64,000 nt of DNA, taken from contig NC_133325.1 of NCBI RefSeq assembly GCF_042186555.1, positions 90,672,982-90,736,981 on the forward strand, given 5' to 3'. The number at the start of each line of letters is the position of its first letter. The stretch's first letter is position 1. The notes under the pieces are model-generated. The model ran no database searches. It saw only the letters and a list, made by a program, of their open reading frames with translations, and was not told the origin of the DNA. The translations under genes were made by a program, and so were the position numbers. Origin of the DNA: Aquarana catesbeiana. Taxonomy: Eukaryota; Chordata; Amphibia; Anura; Ranidae. Positions 35,334 through 46,234 of the stretch are shown here, in pieces.

Positions 35334-35503
35334 TAGGGTTGCCACATCATCCCTTTAATCCAGGTCACATATTAATTACACAGGTTCTGAGGTGGATTTA
35401 ATGCAGATAAGGCATCAAGTGTATTTAATTACCACCTTAATCAGCCACAGAAACTGTGTAATTAATGTGTGTCCTGGATTAAAGGGATGATGTGGCAACC
35501 CTA
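35334..35503. mobile_element. MITE copy 2 inside the minisatellite (8-bp TSD)
   Basis: It belongs to the same family as copy 1, with ends TAGGGTTGCCACATCATCCC and GATGTGGCAACCCTA. CACTGGAG (35326-35333) and CCCTGGAG (35504-35511) form an 8-bp duplication with one mismatch. Length is 170 bp, equal to copy 1. Confidence 0.8.
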
Positions 35504-38500
35504 CCCTGGAGAGGGTGCAGTGGATGATAGGATCGGCACTGGAGAGGGTGCAGCGGTCGGTACTGGAGAGTATGTAAGGGTTTGGCCATTTTGGCACTGG
35601 AGAGGGTGCAGGGAGCGGCGATTTCAGCACTGTAGAGGGTGCAGTGGATGATGGGATCGGCACTGGAGAGGGTGCAGTGAATGATGGGATCGGTACTGGA
35701 GAGGGTGCAGTGGATGATGGGATCAGCACTGGAGACGGTGCAGTAGATGATGGGATCAGCACTGGAGAGGGTGCAGGGGATGATGGGATTGGCGCTGGAG
35801 AGGGTGCAGTGAATGATGGGGATCGGCACTGGAGAAGGTGCAGCAGATGATGGGATTGGCACTGGAGAGGGTGAAGCGGATGATGGGATTGATACTGGAG
35901 AGGGTGCAGGGATTGGTGATTTTGGCACTGGAGAGGGTGCAGGGAGCGGCGATTTCAGCCCTGGAGAGGGTGCAGTGGATAATGGAATCGGCACTGGAAA
36001 GGGTGCAATGGATGATGGGATCGGCACTGGAGAGGGTGCAGTGAATGATGGGATCGGCGCTGGAGAGGGTGCAGTGGATGATGGGATCGGCACTGGAGAG
36101 GGTGCAGTGGATGATGGGATCGGCACTGGAGAGGGTGCAGTGAATGATGGGATCGGCACTGGAGAGGGTGCAGTGAATGATGGGATCGGCACTGGAGAGG
36201 GTGCAGTAGATGATGGGATCGGCACTGGAGAGGGTGCAGTGAATGATGGGATCGGCACTGGAGAGGGTGCAGCGGATAATGGGATCGGCATGGGAGAGGG
36301 TGCAGTGGATGATGGGATCGGCACTGGAGAGGGTGCAGGGGATGATGGGATTGGCGCTGGAAAGGGTGCAGCGGATGATGGGATTGGCGCTGGAAAGGGT
36401 GCAGTGGATGATGGGAGGGAGAGGGTGCAGGGAGTGGCAATTTTGACACTGGAGATGATGCAGTGGATGATGGAGAGGGTGCAGGGAGTGGCAATTTTGG
36501 CACTGGAGAGGGTGCAGTGGATGATGGGATCGGCACTGGAGAGGGTGCAGGGGATGATGGAGAGGGTACAGAGAGTGGCAATTTTGGCACTGGAGAGGGT
36601 GCAGTGGATGATGGGATCAACACTGCAGAGGGTGCAGCGTATGATGGGATCAACACTGCAGAGGGTGCAACGTATGATGGGATCGGCATTGGAGAGGGTG
36701 CAGGGATTGGCAATTTCAGCACTGCTGAAGGTGCAGCGGATGATGGGATCGGCACTGGAGAGGGTGCAGTGAATGATGGGATCAGCACAGGAGAGGGTGC
36801 AGGGGATGATGGGATTGGTGCTGGAGAGGGTGCAGTGAATGATGGGATCGGCACTGGAGAGGGTGCAGCGGATGATGGGATCAGCACTGGAGAGGTTGCA
36901 GTAGATGATGGGATCAGCGCTGGAGAGGGTGCAGCGGATAATGGGATCGGCATGGGAGAGGGTGCAGTGGATGATGGGATCGGCACTGGAGAGGGTGCAG
37001 GGGATGATGGGATTGGCGCTGGAAAGAATGCAGTGGATGATGGGAGGGAGAGGGTGCAGGGAGTGGCAATTTTGACACTGGAGATGATGCAGTGGATGAT
37101 GGAGAGGGTGCAGGGAGTGGCAATTTTGGCACTGGAGAGGGTGCAGTGGATGATGGGATCGGCACTGGAGAGGGTGCAGGGGATGATGGAGAGGGTACAG
37201 AGAGTGGCAATTTTGGCACTGGAGAGGGTGCAGCGTATGATGGGATCAACACTGCAGAGGGTGCAGCGTATGATGGGATCGGCACTGGAGAGGGTGCAGC
37301 GGATGATGGGATCGGCATTGGAGAGGGTGCAGGGATTGGCAATTTCAGCACTGCTGAAGGTGCAGCGGATGATGGGATCGGCACTGGAGAGGGTGCAGCG
37401 GATGATGGGATCAGCACTGGAGAGGGTGAAGCGGATGATGGGATTGGCAATGGAGAGGGTGCAGTGGATGATGGGATCGGCATTGGAGGGGGTGCAGCGG
37501 ATGATGGGATCGACACTGGAGAGGGTGCAGCGGATGATGGGATCAGCACTGGAGAGGGTGCAGTGGGTGATGGGATCAGTACTGGAGAGGGTGCAGCAGA
37601 TGATGGGATCAGCACTGGAAAGGGTGCAGGGATTGGCATTTTTGGCGCTGATGAGGGTGCAGGGAGCGGCGATTTTGGCACTGGAGAGGGTGCAGTGGAT
37701 GATGGGATCGAAACTAGAATGGGTGCTGTGGATGATGGGATCGAAACTAGAATGGGTGCTGTGGATGATGGGATCGGAACTGGAGATGGTGCAGCAGATG
37801 ATGGGATCGGCACTGGAGAGGGTACAGCGGATGATGGGATCGGCACTGGAGAGGGTGCAGCAGATGATGGGATCAGCTCTGGAGAGGGTGCAGCCGATGA
37901 TGGGATCGGCATTGGAGAGGGTGCAGGGATTGGCAATTTCAGCACTGGAGAGAGTGCAGTGGATGATGGGATCGGCACTGGAGAGGGTGCAGCGGATGAT
38001 GGGATCGGCATTGGAGAGGGTGCAGGGATTGGCAATTTCAGCACTGGAGAGGGTGCAGCGGATGATGGGATCGGCACTGGAGAGGGTGCAGCGGATGATG
38101 GGATCGGCACTGGAGAGGGTGCAGCGGATGATGGGATCGGCACTGGAGAGGGTGCAGCGGATGATGGGATCGGCACTGGAGAGGGTGCAGCGGATGATGG
38201 GATCGGCACTGGAGAGGGTGCAGCGGGTGATGGGATCGGCACTGGAGAGGGTACAGTGGGTGATGGGATCAGCACTGGAGAGGGTGCAGTGGATGATGGG
38301 ATCGGCACTGGAGAGGGTGCAGTGGGTGATGGGATCGGCACTGGAGAGGGTGCAGCGGATGATGGGAGATGGTGCAGCGGATGATGGGAGAGGGTGCAGC
38401 GGATGATGGGATCGGCACTGGAGAGGGTGCAGTGAGTAATGATATCAGCACTGGAGAGGGTGCAGCGAGTGATGGGATCGGCACTGGAGAGGGTGCAGTG

Positions 38501-38715
38501 GGTGATGGGATCAGCACTGGAGAGGGTGCAGTGGATGATGGGATCAGCACTGGAGAGAGTGCAGCGGATGATGGGATCGGCAATGGATTGTTCTTTTACA
38601 AAGGTGGAGGTGATAATGTCCTACTGGCCGGCACGGAAGTCTGCAAATAACATATTAGCAGTAAGCAATTCATATAACTTTCTCAGTGTACACATTTGTA
38701 GACTTTAAAATACCC

Positions 38716-38746
<31 letters not shown>

Positions 38747-38747
38747 A

Positions 38748-39595
38748 AAACTTTCTGCTAAAAAACAAAAAAAATTGATTCATAAATATTGTCTTAAGTG
38801 TATTCTGCTACATGTTTTTGATACCAAAAAATTCCCAATCAGTTGGTTTGCTTGAAAGTTATAGCACCTACAAACTGTGGGATATGTACTGGAATTTTTA
38901 TTTTTTTATTTGTTTTATACTACAAATGGCGGAGATAAACAACTTATAGTGGGACTGTGATAGTGCGATCTGACACTTAGGCTCCATGCACACTGGACCT
39001 GATAAACTGCAGTTTATTGGCGTTTGGGCGTTTTTTTTAAAAGCCCATAAACTCCACTCTATGTTATCCTATGTGTCCATGTACACATGGACGTTTTTTT
39101 AGGTTTAATGAGCAGTGGAGTTTATGGGCTTTTTTCTGAACGCCAGAAATTTGCGTTCAAAGTGCCGTTTTTCACCGCTAAAAAAAGCCAAACGCCGATA
39201 AAAGCTCATAAACGCTCATAATTGCGCGTTAATTAGCTTTCGGCGTTCTTTTTTTTCAATGCATTGTGGGAGTTTTGAGCGTCCTCTGTGTATTTTTATT
39301 AAAAACGCCCATAAACGCTAGTACAAAACGCTGTTATTAGCACGTTTTTCAACCAGTGTTTTCTGCCAGCAATCTGGCGTCCAGAAAAAGCTTTTTTGAG
39401 CTTCAGTGTGCATGGAGCCTAACTGCCGCTGGGGGGAATTGACAAATTGCCACTGACATCGCCAGTGACACTAAAACTCTGATCAGTGCTAAAAATATGA
39501 CACTGGCTGGGAAGGGGTTAACATCTAGGGCGATCAAGGGGTTAAATATGTTCCTTAACTAGGTGTAATGTGTCCACAGTGTGCTGCTTTAGCCT
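38748..39595. mobile_element. right arm of the palindrome flanking the minisatellite
   Basis: It starts CTTTCTGCTAAAAAAC, the inverse of the left arm's inner end, and continues with the inverse of the left arm (for example TGACACTGGCTGGGAAGGGG and GATCAAGGGGTTAAATATG). It is interrupted by a 440-bp MITE (38980-39419) and stops at the next MITE at 39591 without reaching a TTAA terminus. Confidence 0.75.
38980..39419. mobile_element. Harbinger-type MITE (TAA/TTA flanks)
   Basis: GGCTCCATGCACACTGGACC at the left is inverted at the right as CAGTGTGCATGGAGCC. The flanks are TTA (38977-38979) and TAA (39420-39422); the empty site, visible in the left palindrome arm, reads GACACTAACTGC, supporting a 3-bp TAA duplication. 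The interior repeats the words AACGCC and AAAAGC in both orientations. Confidence 0.7.
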
Positions 39596-39997
39596 AGGTT
39601 TCCACTATTGCAACCTGAAAGTCACGTGATTTTGCCGCAATTTTGATTTGACTTGAAGCAATGCCTGAGTAGTCTTGAGGTCTATGGACCTCAAGTGGAG
39701 TTGCCACCTCATCCCTTTAAACCCGAAATACACAGGTTCTGAGGCTAATTTAATGCAGATAAGGCACCAAGTGAGTTTAATTATCACCTTAATCAGCCAC
39801 AGAACCTGTATAATTAATGTGTTCTAGTTTAAAGATGAGGTGTCAACCCTAAGTTCAAGTTGCATCAAAGTGGGACCAAAGTAGTACAGAGACTACTTTG
39901 AAGTCGCTCAGATATGAACGGTATTTATTGAAAACCATGGAGTATGACTTTGCAGTCCCAAGTCGCAGGACAAGTTGCACAAGTGAAAACGGAGCCT
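39591..39997. mobile_element. MITE, interrupted by a third 170-bp-family MITE
   Basis: AGCCTAGGTTTCCAC at the left and GTGAAAACGGAGCC at the right are degraded inverted ends. Inner words (TTGAGGTCTATGGACCTCAAG, CTTTGCAGTCCCAAGTCG) match the intact element at 46235-46504, which lacks the insert at 39696-39851. Confidence 0.6.
39696..39851. mobile_element. MITE copy 3 (same family as those in the minisatellite)
   Basis: The ends TGGAGTTGCCACCTCATCCC and GAGGTGTCAACCCTA match copies 1 and 2. The empty site is known from 46235-46504. Flanking 8-mers ACCTCAAG and AGTTCAAG share six of eight bases. Confidence 0.65.
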
Positions 39998-40009
39998 TAT
40001 TCGCCTTAC

Positions 40010-40925
40010 CAAAAAGGGAAAGGGGGGGGTGCAGAGGTGATAAGAGAAAGAAAGAAAAAAAGAAAGCATGAAGGGGGAAAAGAGGAGTGGGAAAAGAGGG
40101 CCGTCAGGAAGCTTAAGGATGGGGCAGGAATAGGGGAAGGAAAAAGGGGGGGGGGGGTGGTAAGAGAAAGAAGAAAGGATGAAGGGGGAAAAAGAGGGGG
40201 GAAAAAAGGGCTACCTGGAAGCTTAGAGGTGGGGCAGGAGTAGGGAAAGGAAAATAGGGGGAGGGGGGAAGAAGAGGAGGGGGGGGGGATGGTAAGAGAA
40301 AGAAGAAAGGATGAAGGGGGGGAGAGAGGAAGAAAAAAGGGCCCCCAGGAAGCTTAAGGATGGGGCAGGAATAGGGAAAGCAAAAAAAGGGGGGGATGGT
40401 AAGAGAAAGGATGAAGGGGTAAAAGAGGAGGGGAAAAAAGGGCCGCCAGGAAGCTTAAGGATGGGGCAGGAATAGGGGAAGGAAAAAGGGGGGGGTGGTA
40501 AGAGAAAGGATGAAGGGGGAAAAAAAGAGGAGGAAAAAGGGCTACCTGGAAGCTTAAGGGTGGGGCAGGAGTAGGGAAAGAAAAATAGGGGGAGGGGGGA
40601 AGAAGAGGGGGGGGGGGAGATGGTAAGAGAAAGAAGAAAGGATGAAGGGGGGGAAGAGAGGAAGAAAAAAGGGCCGCCAGGAAGCTTAAGGATGGGACAG
40701 GAATAGGGAAAGCAAAAAAAGGGGGGGTGGTAAGAGTAAGGATGAAGGGGGAAAAGAGGAGGTGAAAAAAGGGGGCCAGGAAGCTCAAGGATGGGGCAGG
40801 AATAGGGAAAGCAAAAAAAGGGGGGGATGGTAAGAGTAAGGATGAACGGGGAAAAGAGGAGGTGAAAAAAGGGCCGCCAGGAAGCTTAAGGATGGGGCAG
40901 GAATAGGGGAAGGAAAAAAGCCAGG
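40010..40925. repeat. polypurine tandem array with ~331-bp higher-order period
   Basis: The + strand is almost entirely G and A. GGAAGCTTAAGGATGGGG-like anchors occur near 40108, 40217, 40350, 40450, 40549, 40680, 40780 and 40881. Spacings are about 109, 133, 100, 99, 131, 100 and 101, so subunits of about 100, 100 and 131 bp make a 330-332-bp higher-order unit. Runs of eight or more G are common. The open frame on the - strand (40354-40788) is compositional. Confidence 0.85.
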
Positions 40926-41965
40926 GTCGTCAACGGCCTTTTTGGCCCACCCTGGTGAGGGACATAAGCCACCGCTGTTGCTTTATCCGACTGGATTCGT
41001 ACTGAGAGGCCCCGAAGTCGAGCCGTCCGTGATGCACACCTAGTCTGATCAATTGAAGTTCCGGGATATTACACGGTAGTCCGGATTCCACCAATGTCCG
41101 ATGACCCCGAGCCGAGCTTAGTTCCAGGACATCTTCCCACCCGGACAAACTGGTATTGGTGGTCACCCTGTTCAATACAAGGGGAGAAAGGATCTTCCCC
41201 ACTGAAGAACCAGAGAACGAAGCCCCCAGACTAGGAAACCTCTGGTTTCTTGACTCAGCCGAATCCGATTTGTTCAGAGACCTTGGGTATTTGTCCTATT
41301 ATGCCAGGATCTCCCCGAAGGGAGCCTACATAGAACTGTGCAAATGACCTTGCCTCAAAAAAGGGTAGATAACATCAGACCCGACCTCCACATGTGGATC
41401 CGCAGAGGAGCCCACCTTCCGGATAGTAAATGAAACAAAACGCCGCATGCCACTTATGGAGTCTGTCCAGGGGAAGAAACAGGCTGGCCAGAGCTGAAGC
41501 CCGGTCAGGCTCAGATATATCAACGTTCTTGCCGGACCAAAGCAGACTTCCGGTAGAATAGACGCCAACTGAAATCAGAGAAAGTCTGTATAGAAACTGC
41601 GTTGCTCCTCGGGGTAATTGAGAATTTGGCGCAGAAGATCGCCCAGGCAGCCCAGGACCGTCAACCCCCACTGACGTAACCCTGCCAGATCCAGGGCCAA
41701 CACCTCGTGAACACCCGAAAAATGGTGGCCAGATCAAAGGACCACACCACGGGCAGATAATGCTCCGCACCCACAGCAGACGGAGGAAGTGCTGGAGTCA
41801 AGCACAGAACAGAATGCTTAAGCATTCCTGATGTCATAGAAGTCAGAAACACCCCATCATGGAGTGCCACCGCTGTGTGGACGGACTCCATCCTGAACTC
41901 CTGTACCCACACAAGGCAGGTCAGGGCCTTGAGGTCCAGAATTAGATGTACCCTACCCTCCATCT
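40926..41965 (-). pseudogene. DIRS-like reverse transcriptase / RNase H remnant
   Basis: DIRS elements are tyrosine-recombinase retrotransposons common in amphibians. Read on the - strand from 41965, the order is: LILDLKALTCL (palm start), FRMESVHTAVALHDGVFLTS, GAEHYLPVVWSFDLATIFRV (finger and palm region), then after a frameshift LTVLGCLGDLLRQ at about 41660-41630. The catalytic Y-L-D-D box is replaced by C-L-G-D there. Downstream, TTNTSLSGWEDVLE, IPELQLIRLGVHH and SSRIKQQRWLMSLTR-like text correspond to RNase H (first aspartate changed to N). Many frameshifts are present. The tyrosine recombinase expected downstream is absent; the polypurine array begins instead. Confidence 0.75.
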
Positions 41966-44115
41966 TTTAGACTGTGCACAGATTCGAATAAAACCCCTGA
42001 CACTGTTCCCAGCACAGGAACCGGGACAATCACACTGCAGCAACGGGGCTTGCACAGCCCCCCACGGAGGACAGCAAGCAGTCTGGCGACAGACGACCAT
42101 TGGAAGCAACAAACTGGAGGAACACAGCCAGAAAACTATCTTATTACCGGATAAAATCAAGAGGCGACATGAAGTCATTCAGAGTAACCCCCTTAAATAC
42201 ATGTCTAAGCACCACTGAGGCAATAGACTCAGCAACCAGAGGAACTGCAGCCAAGAGGCATAGCGGACAAACCGCAGCGCCTACCCAATAGGTCCCCAAG
42301 CAGCAAAGGCAGGGGGATTCTGCTCCCCCTCTAGGTTTGCCAGCTGGGCCCTTAGAAGCCAGAGACTCCTCTATTGGAGCCATGGTTGCCTCTAGGAGCA
42401 TAGAGACAGAGGGGTTCACTACTGGTATAACAGTCCCCTTCTGAAGGGGGGACTCCCCAAAGGGGTACCTTACAGCCAGCGTTTTTGGAAAAGCAAAAGG
42501 CACTTTGGACACTCCCAGTCTTCATGGACAAATTTGTAAAAATAAGAGAGAGAAGGGAACGCTTTCGCCACGCAAGACGGTTTATCCAAGAGGGTACTGG
42601 CCCTCCCCCGCAGCCACCGCTGCATCCCCCATCTTGAAAGGTTCCGTCACAGATGTAAGTGCGACAACCAGGGACCCTTTGAGCCCTTCTGCCGTCATCC
42701 TCACTCCCTGACAGGATAGGGAGCATGGCTACCAGCCCGTGCAGCAGAGTCAGATAGGATTGTTCAACAGGGGAGGTAGGGGAGGGCAGGAGTGCCCTAT
42801 ACTAGGCTATCTGCCTAAGCGCTACACCAAAAAGTCAGGGGGGTTGGGGGTCCCACCCAATGGGACCCCCCCTTCAAGGTCCACCTAGAGGGTGTCAACT
42901 GAGACCCCTCACAGATGACACAGATCAAGGCCCCTCACAGGGGACACAGACCAAGGCCCCTCACAGGGGACACAGACCAAGGCCCCTCACAGGGGCTAAA
43001 ACCGTGGCCCCACGCAGGGGGCTAAAACCGTGGCCCCTGACAGGGAGCAAAAACTGTGGCCCCTCAAAGGGGGACACAAACAGTGGCCCCTCACAGGGGG
43101 ACACAAACCGCCGCAGCGCCACCCCTCAGGAAAGGGGGGGCCGCCAAGAGGCCTAGCAGACCTCAAAAGCCACGGGCTAAATTTCTGGTGGCCTGCGGGG
43201 GGGGGCCGGACCGACGAGAGTCAGTAGGCTTCAAAAGCCGTGGGCTAAATTTTTGGACGCCCGCCACAAGCACGCGACCCGCGGGGGGGGGACCGGACCG
43301 ACCCTGAGCCCTGGATGGGCGATAGGCCGCAAAGCTGCGGCCTAAACTTTCGCCCGCCGGGCGCGAGTGGGGGGACCGGACCGATCATAGCTGGTAGGCC
43401 ACAGAGCTGCAGCCTAAATTAGTCCCAAGACCCCCGATCACCCTCCTCCCAGGCCTAACCACCAGATACCCCCCAATACAAAACCCGAGGGTGGAAAAAA
43501 GGGGCCGTGTCCCAAAAAGTCCCTAGGCCGGAAGCCTGGGCCTCACCCGGGAAAGAGGGGGGTGGAGGAGAACCCCAGAGGGACCGACCACTCTAGGGAG
43601 TACCCGTGTCCCACACCTCTCCAGGGAAGGAGAGGAGGGAACTACATACCTCTCCAGCGAAATAAGCGGGTAACGCTCCCAGACAGATCCTCCTCACCAC
43701 CAAAGTGGGGGGCTGTCGGCCATGAGGAACGCTGCGACACAGGCCAAGACGTATGCGACCTCACGAGACGTTTAACTCGCAGGGCCAGCCCCTGTCCAGT
43801 GGGGCTATGTCGTGGCCGAACTAGCGCATAGCCGCGGTCTGCACGTGCTCGCTGGCCAGACTGGGGTGACCCCTGGACCAAGTGTCCAGTCCGTTGCCCA
43901 GCCCGGCAGTTGATTGGAGATCTCACCGAAAAAAAAATCCAGCAAAAGCAAATAAATAACAAACAAAAATTCCCAGGACTAGCGATCCCACCAAGTCCTT
44001 ACTCCTGACTAGGCAGAAAAAATAACTGATTACCAAGAGCAGGGAGGATGTTATATACTGACTGTGTACGGCCCATGGGAGTGACCAAGTGTTTTGTTCT
44101 TTTGTTTTGCCTAGT
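41966..44115 (-). mobile_element. probable 5' part of the DIRS-like element
   Basis: It is contiguous with the reverse transcriptase remnant on the - strand. Broken frames at 42144-42726 read ATMAPIEESLASKGPAG and WRKRSLLSLIF, the style of the Gag-like region of amphibian DIRS elements. A 26-bp minisatellite (42890-43110) and GC-rich ~80-bp degenerate tandem units (43150-43420, with GGACCGGACCGA) follow. The region 43960-44115 (TTGGTGGGATCGCTAGTCCT on the - strand) may be its terminal repeat, but that is a guess. Confidence 0.45.
42890..43110. repeat. 26-bp minisatellite
   Basis: The unit AAGGCCCCTCACAGGGGACA plus CAGACC repeats about nine times, becoming more degenerate rightward (ACCGTGGCCCCTGACAGGG). 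Each unit contains a small CCCCT-AGGGG palindrome. Confidence 0.8.
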
Positions 44116-44116
44116 C

Positions 44117-45290
44117 CTACTCCTGCGGAGGCGATATAACCCTATCGTTCTGAAGATAGAAGGCTGTGTCTGTCAATGAACGAATGAGAAATAGGGGCAG
44201 GGGGAAGGAGGGGGACATAGGAAGGAAAGAAGGCAGAGAAAAGGAGGGGGGAGAACCAACACAGTAATCATCAAATTTCTTAGGACACTTTCGATTGAGA
44301 TAGGTAAGCTTATATAAGGGCAGAACTCTATTCACCGCAGAACAGCCAGGAAGTAACATTTGGGGGCTGAGCAGATTTCTAACATAAAAGTAACTGTAAC
44401 AAATAAAAAGTTTTACATATCTACTCATATGAGAATTATTAAAAACATTCAGAAGTAGAACCTTGGGATCCAATCTGAGAGTCAAGCCGCCCACTGAGTT
44501 GACATCAGTCAACATCTGACCATCAGTCCAAAACGACTGTAAGAAGGGACAGGACCATACCATATGAAAAAATGAGGCTGTAGAGCCATGGAGAGGCGCA
44601 AGAGAGGAGAGGGGCTCATCCAACACTTGGGAGGTCAACAGTCTCTCATCGGGTCTGACTCCAAGATAATCCGAGAGGGGAATTGTTGGCCAAAAGCATG
44701 CCTAAGCTCAAGTACCTGAAAAACATGCAGTTAGGCAGGTGAAAAGCGGCCTTGAGATCAGGGAACATCCTCAAGTGACCCTCCGCCACTATATGCTTCA
44801 GACCCACTATGCCCCTAGTGGCCCACACACTAGGATCTGGGATACTATGCATATGAGGGTGAGAAGGGTTACCCCACAAAGGGAAATGAGGGGAGAAGGA
44901 TTCCAGAGTGTGATACTTAGCCCGAGCTCTATGCCACACCAACCACAATGGTACGCATTAAAGTTGTAATTTCCGGGTGTGCTCTAGGGCCCCTGAAGAC
45001 CAGGTTGCTAAGCATTGAGTATGATCCCACAATGGCTGCCTCCAAAGTCACGGCAGGATTGTCTCGTGGTTGCGAAAACCACCACAACACAATCCCCCCA
45101 TACCAAGAGGCAGCTGCAACGTAGACAGGGCCAACCGCGGAGTTCAACCTGACCAAATAATAACCAGTGAGCACACTATTCACCTTTGTAATAAAATAAT
45201 TCAGTAAGGAAACATGGAAGTTACAAAAGAAATACAAGAATTTTGGTAAGTACACCATCTTGATTAAATTAACCCTACCTGCAGGGGGGG
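44117..45290 (-). pseudogene. L1/Tx1-like LINE ORF2 C-terminal remnant
   Basis: Non-LTR retrotransposon ORF2 encodes endonuclease and reverse transcriptase; only the C-terminal part survives. From 45290 leftward on the - strand: NLIKMVYLPKFLYFF, a thumb-region hallmark of L1/Tx1; WHRARAKYHTLESFSPHFP and PLWGNPS, with the usual spacing; FFHMVWSCPFLQSFW, the C-terminal cysteine region; and LYKLTYLNRKCPKKFDDYC near the end. Several frameshifts split it into three frames. The copy is 5'-truncated at about 45290 and dead. Confidence 0.8.
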
Positions 45291-46234
45291 AAATCCCATA
45301 ATGATCAGTGCAGCAGGTGGGGCAGCTAGAGTCGATCTTTTGTGGCTCATCCTACAGCAGCTAAAAGCTGGCGGGAGAGAGAACAGCACCTGTAGAGGGG
45401 TTAGGTATGGTGGAGGGGGGGAAGCGGAGGATACATTGTTGCTGCCCCTCACCCCCAATTGCTTACACCCCCATCAGAAGCTCCTGCCCACAGATACATT
45501 GTCACTGCTCCCAACCACTCCTTACTCCTTACAAAATTGATAAGTGAACTGTAATCGACTTTTTAGGCACCAGAATACACTAAAATGTCAAAAAATTGTT
45601 TTTATTACAGTTTGATTAAAATACAAAGTGCAAATTAAAAATTTTGCGATATATAAGTGGAGTCTTGCTCAAAAGGAAAAAAATAGTAAGGATATAATAT
45701 GAGGTCAAAGGTCATTTAATTTGGCCTCTTATCAACTATGTGTTCACTAACTTCACCCATGGCACCCCACAAGAATAGCTATAACAGGGAATGTATATAT
45801 ATTGTTACGCAGTAGGTATCACATTAGAAAGCTGTCGTGGTGGCTACAGAAAAGTAAGAGTGTAGGGAGTAGAAAATTGTCGTCCCAGTTATTCAGTGTC
45901 TGTATATTAAAAATAGAGGATATAATTACACAGGCCAGGAAACGATGTCCCCAGGCAAGGTTAATAAATGGGGGGGTTGCCTAATATATAAGACTCACCC
46001 AGGAAGTCCGATGCAGTTGGTGTCCTTGGACAACTTCACAGACATAGGGTAATTTAAGGGTTAATGCATATGTCATAGGATATCATATGCACAAAATATT
46101 ATAGTATAAACCCTGGTAAAGGGATGCAAGACACGCAGGCTCCTTACAAGGACCCTCAGACACCAAACCGATCCCTAGATAATAGATATAGCAGTGTCCC
46201 AAGTAGTAGGCAACCTAAGTGGTAAAACATAGTG
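45291..46234. other. no gene seen
   Basis: Nothing here is recognisable as coding. Sequence at about 45560-46230 has the texture of an old interspersed repeat (short AT-rich words, TAAACCCTGGTAAAGGGATG), but I could not assign it. Confidence 0.35.

Larger units (their letters stand above)
34636..38586. repeat. 33-bp minisatellite array
   Basis: The consensus unit is GGAGAGGGTGCAGCGGATGA plus TGGGATCGGCACT, 33 bp. A second unit type of the same length replaces the middle with GGGAGCGGCGATTTTGGCACT. About 110 units cover 34636-34705, 34876-35333 and 35504-38586, separated by two MITE copies. The unit is about half G on the + strand. Because 33 is a multiple of three and the unit lacks stops in two + frames and one - frame, frames of 647, 475 and 430 codons arise with 11-residue periods (GTGEGAADDGI, ALERVQRMMGS, PIPSSAAPSPV). 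No gene is inferred. Confidence 0.95.

Noticed and set aside
36463..38406. 647-codon open frame on the + strand, with 430- and 475-codon frames overlapping it
   Set aside because: All are translations of the 33-bp minisatellite. Three frames on two strands are open at once over the same DNA, which argues against coding selection.
34636..38586. CRISPR-like appearance (many short repeats of about 33 bp)
   Set aside because: Units are adjacent with no unique spacers, and the genome is eukaryotic.
40354..40788. 144-codon - strand frame rich in Pro, Phe and Leu
   Set aside because: It is the complement of the polypurine array; its composition explains the open frame.
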